The position numbers were made by a program, and so were the translations under genes. This document shows, in pieces, positions 43,570 through 55,703 of a stretch of DNA of 64,000 nt. The stretch's first letter is position 1. Each line of letters opens with the position of its first letter. Below the pieces are notes generated by a model. That model saw only the letters and a list, made by a program, of their open reading frames with translations. It did not search any database and was not told where the DNA came from. Source of the stretch: Bryobacterales bacterium F-183 (GTDB lineage Bacteria > Acidobacteriota > Terriglobia > Bryobacterales > Bryobacteraceae); contig AP025252.1 in assembly GCA_016865505.2 (NCBI GenBank), positions 2,046,001-2,110,000 of the forward strand, in the 5' to 3' direction.

Positions 43570-44396
43570 AGCGTGTCGGCGTACTGCCCGGCTTCGGGCT
43601 CACCTTTGGCTTCACCGTGCTCTGGCTCAGCGCCCTCGTGCTGATCCCGCTCAGCCTCCTGTTCTTCCGCGCCGCCTCCCTCAACCTGCGCGAGTTCCTG
43701 GACGTCGTGCTTGACCCCCGCGCCGTCGCGTCCTACCGCGTGACGCTCTTCTGCTCCCTCGCCGCGGCCATCGTCAACGCCATCGCCGGACCCATCGTCG
43801 CCTGGACCCTCATCCGCGTCCACTTCCCCGGCCGCAAGCTCTTGGACGCCGTAGTGGACCTGCCCTTCGCCCTGCCCACCGCCGTATCCGGCATCGCGCT
43901 CACCGCGGTCTACGCCAAAAACGGCATCCTTGGCTCCAAACTCGCAGCCATCGGCATCCCGGTCGCCTTCACTCCGCTCGGCATCATCGTCGCCTTGACC
44001 TTCATCGGGCTCCCCTTCGTCGTACGCACCATGCAGCCCGCCATTGAGGACCTCGACCCCACCGTTGAAGAAGCCGCCTCCATCCTCGGCGCCAGCAAGT
44101 GGCAGATCTTCCGCCGCATCATCGTACCCGCGCTGCTCCCGTCGCTCCTCACCGGCTTCGCGCTCGCCTTCGCCCGCGCCCTCGGTGAGTACGGCTCGGT
44201 CATCTTCATCTCCGGCAACATGCCGCTCAAGACCGAAGTCACAGCGCTGCTAATCGTCACCAAGCTCGAACAGTTCGACTACGCCGGCGCCACCGCCATC
44301 GGAGCCGTACAACTCGCCGCCTCCTTCGTACTCTTGTTCGCCATCAACGGCCTCCAATGGTGGAGCGCCCGCCGCACAGAGGGCACCAACGCATGA
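43566..44396 (+). CDS. cysT: Sulfate ABC transporter permease CysT
   Basis: A 276-residue inner membrane protein with six predicted helices. The cytoplasmic EAA loop ([31 protein letters not shown]) contacts the ATPase CysA. It pairs with CysW to form the channel. The ATG overlaps the sbp stop in ATGA. Confidence 0.92.
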   Translation: MKRVGVLPGFGLTFGFTVLWLSALVLIPLSLLFFRAASLNLREFLDVVLDPRAVASYRVTLFCSLAAAIVNAIAGPIVAWTLIRVHFPGRKLLDAVVDLPFALPTAVSGIALTAVYAKNGILGSKLAAIGIPVAFTPLGIIVALTFIGLPFVVRTMQPAIEDLDPTVEEAASILGASKWQIFRRIIVPALLPSLLTGFALAFARALGEYGSVIFISGNMPLKTEVTALLIVTKLEQFDYAGATAIGAVQLAASFVLLFAINGLQWWSARRTEGTNA

Positions 44397-45190
44397 TGAA
44401 GAAAGCCCTCCTCATCGGCTTCACCGTACTCTTCCTCGGCGTCTTCCTCGTCATCCCACTCGGAGCCGTACTCGCAGAAGCCTTCCGCAAAGGCGCAGGT
44501 GCCTACTTCGCCGCTCTACAGGACCGCGAAGCCCTCTCCGCCATCGGACTCACCCTGCTCTGCACCGCCATTGCCGTACCCGCCAGCGTGATCTTCGGTG
44601 TTGCCGCCGCATGGGCCGTCGCCCGCTTCCGCTTCCCCGGCAAGAGCCTCCTCGTTACGTTCATCGACCTGCCCTTCGCCGTCTCCCCCGTCGTTGCAGG
44701 ACTCGTCCTGGTCCTCCTCTTCGGCATGCAAGGCGCGCTAGGACCGCTGATGATCAAATCCGGCATCCGAGTCGTCTTCGCCATCCCCGGCATCATCCTC
44801 GCCACGATCTTCGTATCGTTCCCATTCGTCGCCCGCGAACTCATCCCGCTCATGCAGGAACAAGGGGACGAAGAGGAACAAGCGGCCATGCTCCTCGGCG
44901 CCAGCGGCTGGCAGATCTTCTGGCGCGTCACCGTACCCAAAATCCGCTGGGGCATCCTCTACGGCGTCATCCTCTGCAGCGCCCGCGCCATGGGCGAATT
45001 CGGCGCCGTCAGCGTGGTTTCCGGCCACATCCGCGGCAAGACCAACACCGTACCCTTACACGTTGAAATTCTGTATAACGAGTACAACTTCGTCGCGGCC
45101 TTCGCCGTGGCCAGCCTGCTCGTACTCGTAGCGCTCGGCACTCTCGCCGCCAAATCCGCTCTCGAATGGAAAGTGCGAAATGAGCATTGA
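44393..45190 (+). CDS. cysW: Sulfate ABC transporter permease CysW
   Basis: A 265-residue inner membrane permease with six helices and the EAA loop ([31 protein letters not shown]). It forms the second half of the sulfate channel with CysT. The start overlaps the cysT stop by four bases; the earlier in-frame ATG at 44357 is inside cysT. Its end overlaps cysA by eleven bases. Confidence 0.92.
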   Translation: MMKKALLIGFTVLFLGVFLVIPLGAVLAEAFRKGAGAYFAALQDREALSAIGLTLLCTAIAVPASVIFGVAAAWAVARFRFPGKSLLVTFIDLPFAVSPVVAGLVLVLLFGMQGALGPLMIKSGIRVVFAIPGIILATIFVSFPFVARELIPLMQEQGDEEEQAAMLLGASGWQIFWRVTVPKIRWGILYGVILCSARAMGEFGAVSVVSGHIRGKTNTVPLHVEILYNEYNFVAAFAVASLLVLVALGTLAAKSALEWKVRNEH

Positions 45191-46196
45191 AGTACGCAAC
45201 ATCTCGAAATCGTTCGGCTCGTTCCGCGCCCTGGACAACGTCAGCCTCCACGTCGAGCAAGGCGAACTCGTCTCGCTCCTCGGCCCCTCCGGCTCCGGCA
45301 AAACCACGCTCCTCCGCATCATCGCCGGACTCGAAACGCCGGACCCATCCCAAGCCTCAGCCGTCATCTTCGACGGCGAGAACCTGACGACCCTCAGCGC
45401 CAAAGACCGTGGCGTAGGCTTCGTCTTCCAGCACTACGCGCTGTTCCGCCACATGTCAGTGTTCGAAAACATCGCCTTCGGCCTCCGCGTCCGCCCCAAA
45501 GCGACCCGTCCGTCGGACGACGTCATCAAGGCCAAGGTGATGGAACTCCTCCGCCTGATCCAACTCGAAAACCTGGCAGAACGCTTCCCCTCACAACTCT
45601 CCGGAGGCCAACGCCAGCGCGTCGCACTAGCCCGAGCGCTAGCCATCGAGCCGCGCATCCTCCTGCTCGACGAACCCTTCGGAGCACTCGACGCAAAGGT
45701 CCGCCAAGGCCTCCGCCGCTGGCTCCGCCGCCTCCATTCCGAGATCACCGTAACAACGGTATTGGTCACCCACGACCAGGACGAAGCCCTCGAGGTGTCG
45801 GACCGAATCGTCGTAATGAATCACGGCAAGATCGAGCAAATGGGAACGCCTGAAGAAGTCTTCCACAAGCCCGCCAACGAGTTCGTGATGGACTTCTTAG
45901 GCCAAGTAAACCTCTTCCACGCCCGAGTAGAAGGCCAATCGCGAAAGCTGATGGTCCGCCCCTTCGACCTCGACATCGTGACAACGAAGTCGAGCGACTC
46001 CGCAGTCCCCGCCAAGATCACTCGCATTAACGCAGCAGGCTCCGCCGTAAAGGTAGAACTGACGAGTGAAGCGGGAGACGCAATTCTAGTAGAGATCCCA
46101 CACGACAAACACCGCGGCCTGAACCTAAAGGTAGGCGACGCGGTGTTCGTAAGTCCCAGGGAATCGAAGGTGTTTTTCGAAGACTACGCGATCTAG
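45180..46196 (+). CDS. cysA: Sulfate/thiosulfate import ATP-binding protein CysA
   Basis: The 338-residue ATPase has Walker [10 protein letters not shown], the Q-loop in FVFQHYALF, the signature [14 protein letters not shown], Walker [12 protein letters not shown], the H-loop VTHDQDEA and a C-terminal TOBE-like domain. It powers sulfate import through CysTW. The last gene of the operon, it ends four bases from the convergent glnS stop. Confidence 0.95.
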   Translation: MSIEVRNISKSFGSFRALDNVSLHVEQGELVSLLGPSGSGKTTLLRIIAGLETPDPSQASAVIFDGENLTTLSAKDRGVGFVFQHYALFRHMSVFENIAFGLRVRPKATRPSDDVIKAKVMELLRLIQLENLAERFPSQLSGGQRQRVALARALAIEPRILLLDEPFGALDAKVRQGLRRWLRRLHSEITVTTVLVTHDQDEALEVSDRIVVMNHGKIEQMGTPEEVFHKPANEFVMDFLGQVNLFHARVEGQSRKLMVRPFDLDIVTTKSSDSAVPAKITRINAAGSAVKVELTSEAGDAILVEIPHDKHRGLNLKVGDAVFVSPRESKVFFEDYAI

Positions 46197-46200
46197 GCAA

Positions 46201-47886
46201 CTACCCCTTCTTCTCGATCTTCGCCCAGGTATCCCGCAAGCCCACCGTCCGGTTAAACACCAACGACCCCGGCGCGCTCGTCTTGTCCACACAGAAATAC
46301 CCAAGCCGCTCAAACTGGAACCGATCCAGAGGCTTCGCATCTGCCAACACCGGCTCCAACTTCGCATCCGCGATCACTTCCAGCGACTTCGGATTCAAGT
46401 TATCCGTGAACACGCCACCCTCAGGCGCTTGCCCCGGATTCTCCACCGTGAACAACGTATCGTACAGCCGTACCTGCGCCGTCACCGCATGCGCCGCCGA
46501 CACCCAGTGGATCGTCGACTTGACCTTGCGCCCATCCGGCGTCGTACCGCCCTTCGTCGCAGGATCGATCGTGCAATGCACCTCAACAACCTCGCCCGTC
46601 GCAGGATCTTTCACCACGTCCGTGCAAGTCACCAGGTACCCATACCGCAGCCGGACTTCCTTGCCTGGCGACAGCCGGTAATAACCCTTCGGCGGCACCT
46701 CGCGGAAGTCATCCTGCTCGATGTACAGCTCGCGTGAAAACGGCACCTGCCGCGTCCCAGCGGACGCATCCTCAGGATTGTTCACCGCCTCCATCCACTC
46801 CACCTGACCTTCGGGATAGTTCGTCAGAACCACCTTCAACGGCTTCAGGACGCCCATCACGCGCGTAGCCGTCTTGTTCAGATCCTCGCGGATATAAAAT
46901 TCCAGTCGCGACAGCTCCGTGATCCCGTTGGTCTTCGAAACGCCCAGATTCCGGGCGAAATTGCGCAGACCTTCGGGCGAATACCCGCGACGCCGCATCC
47001 CGCTGATGGTCGGCATGCGAGGATCATCCCAGCTCTCCACCAGCCCCTGCTGTACCAACGCCAGAAGCTTGCGCTTGCTCATCAACGTGTACGTCAGGTT
47101 CAGCCGGTCGAACTCGATCTGCTGGGGGCGAAAGATCCCAAGCTGCTCGACAAACCAGTCGTACAGCGGCCGGTGATCTTCAAACTCGAGCGTGCAAATG
47201 GAATGCGTGATGCCTTCAATCGAATCGCACTGTCCATGCGCCCAGTCGTACATCGGATAGATGCACCACTTGTTCCCCGTGCGATGATGCTCCGCGTGCA
47301 GAATGCGATACATCACCGGGTCGCGCATGTTGAAGTTCGGCGACGCCATGTCGATCTTCGCGCGCAACGTGCGAGCCCCATCCGGAAACTCACCGTTCTT
47401 CATCCGCTCAAAAAGGTCCAGATTCTCTTCGACACTCCGGTTCCGGTATGGACTCTCCGTCCCCGGCTCCGTCGGCGTACCACGCGTCGCGCGAACTTCA
47501 TCCGCGTTCAAGTCGCACACATACGCCTTGCCCTGCTGAATCAACTGCACGGCCCATTCGTAAATCTGCTGAAAGTAATCGGACGCATACAGCGGCTTCT
47601 CGCCAAAGTCGCCGCCCAACCACTTCACATCCTCGATGATCGACTCTACGTATTCCGTCTCTTCCTTCTCCGGATTCGTATCGTCAAACCGCAGGTTGCA
47701 CTTCCCGCCAAACTCCGACGCCAGGCCAAAGTTCAGCATGATGCTCTTGGCATGACCCACGTGCAAATAGCCGTTCGGTTCCGGAGGAAACCGCGTCTGC
47801 ACGCGACCCCCGTGCTTGCCCGACTCAATGTCAGCAACAATGATGTCGCGAATAAAATGCGACGACGACGTAGATTCGCTGCTCAT
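46201..47886 (-). CDS. glnS: Glutaminyl-tRNA synthetase
   Basis: The 561-residue class I enzyme has [16 protein letters not shown] with the HIGH-equivalent HVGH, the LMSKRKL equivalent of KMSKS and two C-terminal beta-barrel anticodon-binding domains. It charges tRNA-Gln directly. It follows gltX after six bases, so both glutamate-family synthetases are cotranscribed. Confidence 0.95.
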   Translation of the reverse strand: MSSESTSSSHFIRDIIVADIESGKHGGRVQTRFPPEPNGYLHVGHAKSIMLNFGLASEFGGKCNLRFDDTNPEKEETEYVESIIEDVKWLGGDFGEKPLYASDYFQQIYEWAVQLIQQGKAYVCDLNADEVRATRGTPTEPGTESPYRNRSVEENLDLFERMKNGEFPDGARTLRAKIDMASPNFNMRDPVMYRILHAEHHRTGNKWCIYPMYDWAHGQCDSIEGITHSICTLEFEDHRPLYDWFVEQLGIFRPQQIEFDRLNLTYTLMSKRKLLALVQQGLVESWDDPRMPTISGMRRRGYSPEGLRNFARNLGVSKTNGITELSRLEFYIREDLNKTATRVMGVLKPLKVVLTNYPEGQVEWMEAVNNPEDASAGTRQVPFSRELYIEQDDFREVPPKGYYRLSPGKEVRLRYGYLVTCTDVVKDPATGEVVEVHCTIDPATKGGTTPDGRKVKSTIHWVSAAHAVTAQVRLYDTLFTVENPGQAPEGGVFTDNLNPKSLEVIADAKLEPVLADAKPLDRFQFERLGYFCVDKTSAPGSLVFNRTVGLRDTWAKIEKKG

Positions 47887-47892
47887 GGGTTC

Positions 47893-49320
47893 CTAAATCA
47901 ACTCGATTGCTTTCTGAATACGGTGCAAAGAGACATCCCGGCCAAGCACGGCCAGCGTCTCAAACAACGGCGGCGCCACCTTGCGCCCGCACACCGCCAC
48001 GCGTACCGGCTGGAACATCTGCCCGGCCTTCAACTTCACTTGTTCCGCCCCGCCACGCAACGCGGCATCCAGCCCATCATGCGTGAACTCCGCCCCGGCC
48101 AGTACTTCCTTGGCCTTCTCCAACGCGACCTTGGCCATCGCCAAATCGCCCTTCTGCGGGATCAATTCGTTGACATCGTACGGCGGCAACTCCGCGGCAA
48201 AGAAGAAATCCGCCGTCGTCGCGACCTCGCTCAACAGCCGGATCCGTTCGCGGATCAGCGGCGCGATCGGCGTCAACCGTTCTTCGGAAACGCCCGCAAA
48301 ACCGGCCTTATCCGCAAACGGCAACAACTCGCGAGCCAACTCCGGAGCGCTCAAATCCCGCAGATGCTCGGCGTTCAACCATACCGCTTTGGGGTCGAAC
48401 GGATCCTCATCAGTAAAGTTGATCGTCGCGTTCGCCCGATTGATGCCGTCCAGGCTGAACAAGTCAACCAACTCCTGCCGCGACAGCTTTTCGCGATCGT
48501 TCTTTGGATTCCAACCCAGCAGGCAAACAAAGTTCACAAACCCATGTGGTAAAAAACCAGCATCGCGGTACGTCGTCACGCTCACTACAGGACCATGCTT
48601 TCTCTTCGAAAGCTTCGCACCATCGGGAGCCATCAACAACGGCAGATGCGCCGTCTGCGGCACTGGTACCCCCAGCGCCTCAAAAATCAGCACATGCTTG
48701 TACGTATTCGCCAGATGCTCCTGGCCGCGCAAAATATGCGTGATCCGCAAGTCCGCGTCATCCGCGCAGGACGCCATGTGATAAGTCGGCACACCCGTCG
48801 AACGCAGCAGCGCAAAGTCCTCGATGTCGTCAGCAGCCTTCACGACTTTGCCGTACACCAAGTCATCGACGACGATCTCGCGCCCCACCCCACGAGGCAC
48901 CCGGAACCGCAGGACAAACGGCTCGCCTGCCGCCGCGCGACGGTCGCTCTCTTCCCGCGACAGTTCACGCATCCCGGCATTGAACAGCCAGTTATGCCCA
49001 GCAGCCGCAGCCTCATCGGTGGACATCGGAGTAAAGTCGCGGTACGCATGCCCCGCCTCAAAAATCTGCCACGCAGACTTCGTATGCAGATCGAGGCGTT
49101 CCGATTGCCGGTACAATTCATCCCAGCCCAAATCGAGCCAGCGCAAGCCCTCGAAGATCGAATCTTCGGACACCTGCGTATTGCGTTCGATGTCGGTGTC
49201 ATCGATACGCAGAACGACCGTGCCGCCATTCCGGCGAGCATACAGCCAATTGAAGATGAAGGTACGAGCCCCGCCGATATGCAGATAGCCCGTCGGCGAG
49301 GGCGCAAAGCGAACACGCAT
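47893..49320 (-). CDS. gltX: Glutamyl-tRNA synthetase
   Basis: The 475-residue class I enzyme has [20 protein letters not shown], the KLSKRKHG motif and an alpha-helical anticodon-binding domain. It charges tRNA-Glu. Because GlnRS is encoded next to it, it need not mischarge tRNA-Gln, although that cannot be excluded from sequence. The start is the ATG at 49320. Confidence 0.95.
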   Translation of the reverse strand: MRVRFAPSPTGYLHIGGARTFIFNWLYARRNGGTVVLRIDDTDIERNTQVSEDSIFEGLRWLDLGWDELYRQSERLDLHTKSAWQIFEAGHAYRDFTPMSTDEAAAAGHNWLFNAGMRELSREESDRRAAAGEPFVLRFRVPRGVGREIVVDDLVYGKVVKAADDIEDFALLRSTGVPTYHMASCADDADLRITHILRGQEHLANTYKHVLIFEALGVPVPQTAHLPLLMAPDGAKLSKRKHGPVVSVTTYRDAGFLPHGFVNFVCLLGWNPKNDREKLSRQELVDLFSLDGINRANATINFTDEDPFDPKAVWLNAEHLRDLSAPELARELLPFADKAGFAGVSEERLTPIAPLIRERIRLLSEVATTADFFFAAELPPYDVNELIPQKGDLAMAKVALEKAKEVLAGAEFTHDGLDAALRGGAEQVKLKAGQMFQPVRVAVCGRKVAPPLFETLAVLGRDVSLHRIQKAIELI

Positions 49321-49353
49321 GATTGTAATTCTTCAGGATAGCGCCCGGACGCG

Positions 49354-50814
<1,461 letters not shown>

Positions 50815-50825
50815 TCGGTTTTCTA

Positions 50826-50834
50826 ATGATAGCA
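50826..50834 (-). promoter_or_regulatory. Extended -10 promoter of guaB
   Basis: TGC-TATCAT on the minus strand ends eleven bases before the guaB ATG. The predicted mRNA would have a leader of about five bases. No -35 box is clear. Confidence 0.45.
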
Positions 50835-50884
50835 ACTGTCCCTTTGCAGCCCGCTTTCTCGCTCTGTAGAATCAAGAGCCCCCA

Positions 50885-52858
50885 ATGGAACTGCCGAACA
50901 AACCCACAGACCGCCGGCCCATCTTCTCCTACGTCATGCTCTCCCGCGTGTCCCTGTTCATGTGGCTTGTACTTTTGTTTTTCCTTCCCTTAGCCAAAAC
51001 CAAGTCGCTCGGTGCGTACCTCATCGGCATGTACGACCTATATTGGACGGGTGCTCTCCTGGTCGGTGCCGCCACCTTCCTTCTGGCCATGGCCATCAAT
51101 GTCAGCGCCAACACCATCATGCGCACCGCCGAACTCCGCTTCGGCATGAAGCCGCTCCACGAATGGTTCCGCCACCCGGTCCGCATCTTCCGCAGCGACG
51201 CCATCAACAGCACCTACGGCCTCTGGCGCGCCAACGTCATCACCGCCACACTCACTCTCGTCGCGACGCTCTACTTTTTCTCTGGCTTGGTCCACCACAG
51301 CCGCGACGGCTGGATGGCGTTCGCCGCCGCCATTGCCGGATTCTTCGCCTGCTTCCTCATCGGCTACCTCTTTGCGCTCTATCTCACCCGGCTCAAGGAT
51401 CTCGGCGCCCATGGTTGGTACGTCTACCTCGTCCGTAAGTTCACCCCCGACGGTTTTGTACTCGAAGACGGCACTCCCGTCCCCGGCCATCAGTTTTCTG
51501 CCAATTCCTTCCTGCTCAGCCTCGTGCTGTACCTTTCCCTCGGCTTTGCCTTCTCCCCGGGCAACAACTCCGGCCTCGAACTTGCCGCTCTCGTATCCCT
51601 GCTGCTTCTGCTCACCAATCTCTGCTGGTTGCTCTCCGGGCTCAGCTATCTCCTGGACCGTTGGCGATTCCCGCTCCTGTTGTTCATCTTTGCCGTCGCC
51701 TTCCTGTCTGGCGGTAATGACCATGTCTTCCCCATTACCGAATGCCAGAACTGCCAGCCGGCCGTAACCCCGGCACAGATCCTCGACACCGCCAATCCCG
51801 ACCAACCTCGGGTTCTCGTCGCCACCTCTGGTGGCGGCATCCTCGCCGCCTCGTGGACCGCTACCGTCCTGGGCGAACTCACCGAAAAGAATCCTTCGTT
51901 CGCCTCCGCGCTACGCCTCATCAGCAGCGTCTCCGGTGGCAGCGTAGGCGCCATGCATTACGTGCAGGCTCTCCAGCAGAACTCGTTCTCCAAGGCCGAT
52001 GTCTTCAAGCACGCTTCAGACTCCAGCCTCGATGCCGTCGCTTGGGGACTCGCCTATCACGACTCCTGGCGCGTCCTTGGTATCAACTTCGACCCGGAGA
52101 AGGATCGCGCCCTCGAACTCCGCAAGGCCTGGACCCGGCACGACCCCAACCTCGCAGGCCTCCGCCTGTCCCAATGGCCCGCCGGCAAAAAGACACCGGC
52201 GCTCATGATCAACTCCACAGTGGCGGAAACAGGAGACCGTTTCTCGTTCACCAACTTCCAATCGCCGAGTCCGACCACGTTCTGGAACTACTATCCGAAT
52301 AAGGACATTGAAATCAACGCCGCGGTGGCCAATTCCGCAGCTTTCCCGTACGTCTCACCGGCCAGTCGTGCCAGCTCAGGCTCGGGCATACATCTCTTGG
52401 ACGGCGGCTATTACGACAACTTCGGCGTCGCCTCCGTGCTCGATTTCTTGAGCAATGCCTACCCTGGACGCAAACTGCCCAAGCACCGCATTCTGGTCAT
52501 CTTGATCGAGGCCAGCAAAGAAAAGGACTCGCAAACCGCGCCCGCCGGCAAGTCGGAAGGTTGGGGATATCAGCTCACGGCACCGCCCGGAGGCCTCCTC
52601 CGCATGTGGCAAATCGCCGCACGCCAGCGCAATTACGAGGCTCTGAAGTGGCTGGAAGATTCCGGAGTCGACACCGCCAAGTTCGTCTATGAAGGCGAGG
52701 ACTCACCCACGTCCTGGCACCTGACAGAAAACAATAAAAAGGAAATCCAGCGCCAGTACAGTGTCGGCAACAATCCGGCAGCAGCCGAAAAAGTCAGCAA
52801 ATACCTCGCTAGCTTTTTGAAGCCGCCGGCTTCTTCAGATTCGGCAAGAAAACCGTAA
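50885..52858 (+). CDS. Membrane-anchored patatin-like hydrolase
   Basis: The 657-residue protein has about seven hydrophobic segments in its first 275 residues, then a patatin-like domain. The oxyanion loop is TSGGG near 314-318, the nucleophile Ser350 lies in SSVSGGS and the acid is Asp505 in LLDGGYYDN. Patatins use this Ser-Asp dyad to cut acyl lipids, so a membrane phospholipase is likely. GTAC is rarer here than in neighbouring genes, which hints at a different origin. Start at ATG 50885, 12 bases after TAGAAT, without a ribosome-binding site. Its last 50 bases overlap the convergent MFS gene. Confidence 0.75.
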   Translation: MELPNKPTDRRPIFSYVMLSRVSLFMWLVLLFFLPLAKTKSLGAYLIGMYDLYWTGALLVGAATFLLAMAINVSANTIMRTAELRFGMKPLHEWFRHPVRIFRSDAINSTYGLWRANVITATLTLVATLYFFSGLVHHSRDGWMAFAAAIAGFFACFLIGYLFALYLTRLKDLGAHGWYVYLVRKFTPDGFVLEDGTPVPGHQFSANSFLLSLVLYLSLGFAFSPGNNSGLELAALVSLLLLLTNLCWLLSGLSYLLDRWRFPLLLFIFAVAFLSGGNDHVFPITECQNCQPAVTPAQILDTANPDQPRVLVATSGGGILAASWTATVLGELTEKNPSFASALRLISSVSGGSVGAMHYVQALQQNSFSKADVFKHASDSSLDAVAWGLAYHDSWRVLGINFDPEKDRALELRKAWTRHDPNLAGLRLSQWPAGKKTPALMINSTVAETGDRFSFTNFQSPSPTTFWNYYPNKDIEINAAVANSAAFPYVSPASRASSGSGIHLLDGGYYDNFGVASVLDFLSNAYPGRKLPKHRILVILIEASKEKDSQTAPAGKSEGWGYQLTAPPGGLLRMWQIAARQRNYEALKWLEDSGVDTAKFVYEGEDSPTSWHLTENNKKEIQRQYSVGNNPAAAEKVSKYLASFLKPPASSDSARKP

Positions 52859-54047
52859 GGATTCCGATCAACGGCAAGTACGCGCACACGTCGTACACCG
52901 TCACGATGCCTTTCCAGTCCGCCAGCTTACCCAGCAGCGCGGCAGCAATGCCCGCAAAGCCAAAGCTCATGCCAAAGAAGATCCCGGCAATCATGCCCAC
53001 GTTGCCGGGTACCAACTCCTGCGCGTACACGACAATCGCCGAAAACGCCGAAGCCAGAATGAACCCGATCACCATGCTCAATGCCGCGGTCCAAAAGAGA
53101 TCCACCCGAGGCATCAGCAAGCTGAACGGCGCGACCCCCAGAATCGAAAACCAGATCACGGCCTTGCGCCCAATCCGATCGCCAATCGGTCCGCCTAGGA
53201 ACGTACCAGCCGCCACAGCCCCTAAGAAAAGGAACAGATAAAACTGAGCCTGCGGCACGCTGATGCGGAACCGCTCGATCAAATAGAAGGTGTAGTAGCT
53301 CGTAAAGCTCGCCAGATAGAAGAACTTCGAAAACACCAGCAGCGCCAGGATCCCCAGCGCCAGCATTACCTGATTCCTCGGCAACGCCATGCCCGACGCC
53401 GCGTTCTTCTTCCGCCGGAACCACTCAAGATGCGTCGCGTACCACGAACTCACCTTGTACAGCAGCCCGATCGCCGCTAGTCCAAACACCCCGAACCACG
53501 CCACGTGGCTCTGTCCGTACGGCACCACAATCGCCGCCGCCAGCAGTGGACCCAAAGCCGAACCCGAGTTGCCGCCCACCTGAAACGTCGATTGCGCCAG
53601 CCCGAACTTCCCGCCCGATGCCATGCGAGCCACTCTTGATCCTTCGGGATGGAAAATCGCCGACCCCAACCCCACCAGCATCACCGAACCCACAATTGGC
53701 AAAAAGCCGCCCGCCACCGACAGCAGCAGCGTACCCAACAGCGTAATCGTCATCCCAATCGGCAGCAAAAACGGACGCGGATGCCGGTCCGTCGAAAACC
53801 CGATCGCCGGCTGCAGCAACGACGCCGTAATCTGATACGACAGCGTAATCAGCCCGATCTGCGTAAACGACAGCCCGTAGCTCTCTTTGATAATCGGGTA
53901 AATCGCGGGAATGACAGCCTGGATCAGGTCGTTGATCAAATGCGCGACAGCCACCGCGCCGATCATCGAATAAACCGTTTGGCTCACATCTGTCCCGGTC
54001 CCAGCGCCTGGCGAAGCCGCATCGATCGCGGCTGGACTTGTGGACAT
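52809..54047 (-). CDS. MFS transporter, fosmidomycin-resistance (Fsr)-like
   Basis: The 412-residue protein has twelve membrane segments and Fsr-type landmarks such as LINDLIQAVIPAIYPIIKE, DRHPRPFLLPIG and IFHPEGSRVARMASGGK. It would export a small molecule. GAAGAG precedes the ATG at 54047. Its 3' end overlaps the patatin gene by 50 bases. Confidence 0.85.
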   Translation of the reverse strand: MSTSPAAIDAASPGAGTGTDVSQTVYSMIGAVAVAHLINDLIQAVIPAIYPIIKESYGLSFTQIGLITLSYQITASLLQPAIGFSTDRHPRPFLLPIGMTITLLGTLLLSVAGGFLPIVGSVMLVGLGSAIFHPEGSRVARMASGGKFGLAQSTFQVGGNSGSALGPLLAAAIVVPYGQSHVAWFGVFGLAAIGLLYKVSSWYATHLEWFRRKKNAASGMALPRNQVMLALGILALLVFSKFFYLASFTSYYTFYLIERFRISVPQAQFYLFLFLGAVAAGTFLGGPIGDRIGRKAVIWFSILGVAPFSLLMPRVDLFWTAALSMVIGFILASAFSAIVVYAQELVPGNVGMIAGIFFGMSFGFAGIAAALLGKLADWKGIVTVYDVCAYLPLIGILTVFLPNLKKPAASKS

Positions 54048-54133
54048 CTCTTCTTAACCTACCATTCGCCCCTTGCCGCGATAACATACGATCAACCAGA
54101 CAAAGTCGATATTTGGTGGGAGGACACACATAG

Positions 54134-55636
54134 ATGCCGCAGCCATCCATGTGCGTGATCGGAGCTGGTATCGCCGGACTGGTCACAGCCAAGGTCTTGA
54201 AGGAAGACGGCTTTGCGGTAACCGTATTTGATCGCGACCCCGAAATCGGCGGTGTTTGGGCCAGTTTCCGCACGTATCCCAATCTACGCGCCAACAACTC
54301 CCGCATCACCTACAGCTTCTCGGACTTCCCGTACCCGCCCGGCACCGACCTCTTCCCAACCGCTTCGCAAGTTCGGAGTTATCTCAACAGCTATGTCGAT
54401 CACTTCGGCCTCCGTCCCCTCATCAGGCTCTCGACATTGGTACAGCGAGTCGAGCCCGCGCCATCATCCGGCTACCGCGTCACCGTACATCAAGCCGAAG
54501 CGGCCACCACAGAAGCTCTACACTTTGACTTCGTCGTAGTCTGCAACGGCGTCTTCTCCGATCCGCGGCTGCCGGTCATCGAGAACGCGTCCCAGTTTGC
54601 CGGCTCTATCCTCCACTCCAGTCAGGTCACAGGCGCCGAACGCCTTTCCGGCAAGCGCGTGATGGTAGTCGGAGCCGCCAAATCGGGCTTAGATTGCGCT
54701 GCGCTTTCCGCAGATCACGCCGCGCACACCGTCCTGCTTTTTCGAAGAGCCCATTGGATGGCGCCTCGCTACCTTCCCAACGGCCTCCCCGCGGAAAAGG
54801 CATTCTTCAATCGCTTCACGGCAGCCCTTGTGGAATACCATCGCAGCTCCCGGCGCAGCGCGTTATTCCATCGCAACTTTGGATGGCTCATCAACGCCTG
54901 GTGGCGTTTGCAAGGCAAGCTCATGCTGCTGGCTGGCAACGTTCCGTCGTCCATGATCCCGGACACACCGCTCCCGGGAGGACTCGTCTTTGCTGGAGCC
55001 GGAGCCGAGTTCTTCGAGGCGATCTACGCCGGCAAGGTGGAACCTCGACGCGGCATCATCAAGCGCATTACCGGACCCCACACCGTAGAAATCGAATCGA
55101 CTTCACCAGGTGCCCCAGTCCGCTCCTCCGTGGATGCCGACGTCATCATTCTCGCTACCGGTTGGCGTCAGTCGCTGGACTTCCTCTCCCCGGAACTCGC
55201 CGAATCCGTACGGCCGTCCTCAAAAGGAGGCAAGTTCCGTCTCTACCGCCGCATTCTCCCGCCCGCGTTCCCCGGCCTGGCGTTCAATGGCTACTCATCC
55301 TCGCTCGCCTGCCAACTCAGCTCCGAACTTGCCGCCCACTGGCTGTCCGACCACTTTCAGGGACGCCTCAACCTCCCCTCGCCCGAAGAGATGGAAGCAG
55401 AAATCGACCGTGTCCAAGCCTGGACCTCAACCGCCCTCCCCGGCCGCGACCAGGGGTTCTTCATCGGCGGCTATCTCATCCACTACCTCGACGAGCTCAT
55501 GCAGGACATGAATCTCGAACCAAAGCGCATACGCGGCATTCTCGGGCATTACTTCAGCCAGATCCGGCCCGATCAATGGAAAGACATCCCCGCCGAACGC
55601 AAGGCTCGCGGCGCCGCCGTCAGGCCGCTAACGTAA
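54134..55636 (+). CDS. Flavin-containing monooxygenase-like protein
   Basis: The 500-residue protein has an N-terminal FAD motif (VIGAGIAGLVTAKVL), a central NAD(P)H motif (VMVVGAAKSGLDCAA) and a stretch matching the FMO signature (FAGSILHSSQ). Class B monooxygenases oxidise ketones, amines or sulfides; the substrate is unknown. GGAGGA lies upstream of the ATG at 54134. Only about four GTAC sites occur in 1.5 kb, fewer than in most neighbours. It diverges from the Fsr gene across 86 bases. Confidence 0.82.
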   Translation: MPQPSMCVIGAGIAGLVTAKVLKEDGFAVTVFDRDPEIGGVWASFRTYPNLRANNSRITYSFSDFPYPPGTDLFPTASQVRSYLNSYVDHFGLRPLIRLSTLVQRVEPAPSSGYRVTVHQAEAATTEALHFDFVVVCNGVFSDPRLPVIENASQFAGSILHSSQVTGAERLSGKRVMVVGAAKSGLDCAALSADHAAHTVLLFRRAHWMAPRYLPNGLPAEKAFFNRFTAALVEYHRSSRRSALFHRNFGWLINAWWRLQGKLMLLAGNVPSSMIPDTPLPGGLVFAGAGAEFFEAIYAGKVEPRRGIIKRITGPHTVEIESTSPGAPVRSSVDADVIILATGWRQSLDFLSPELAESVRPSSKGGKFRLYRRILPPAFPGLAFNGYSSSLACQLSSELAAHWLSDHFQGRLNLPSPEEMEAEIDRVQAWTSTALPGRDQGFFIGGYLIHYLDELMQDMNLEPKRIRGILGHYFSQIRPDQWKDIPAERKARGAAVRPLT

Positions 55637-55703
55637 CACTCGCTGTACAATAAAGAATTACCCGTCAGGTTTAAATCCCCAGGAGTCCACTTAAGCAATC
55701 AGC

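Noticed and set aside
54134-55636. The flavin monooxygenase as a missing QhpG
   Set aside because: It is 38 kb away and has class B FMO motifs with its own NADPH site rather than the QhpG type, so I do not link it to the amine dehydrogenase.
55637-55703. Possible tRNA in the gap before efp
   Set aside because: The bases do not fold as a cloverleaf and no anticodon arm or T-loop pattern is present.
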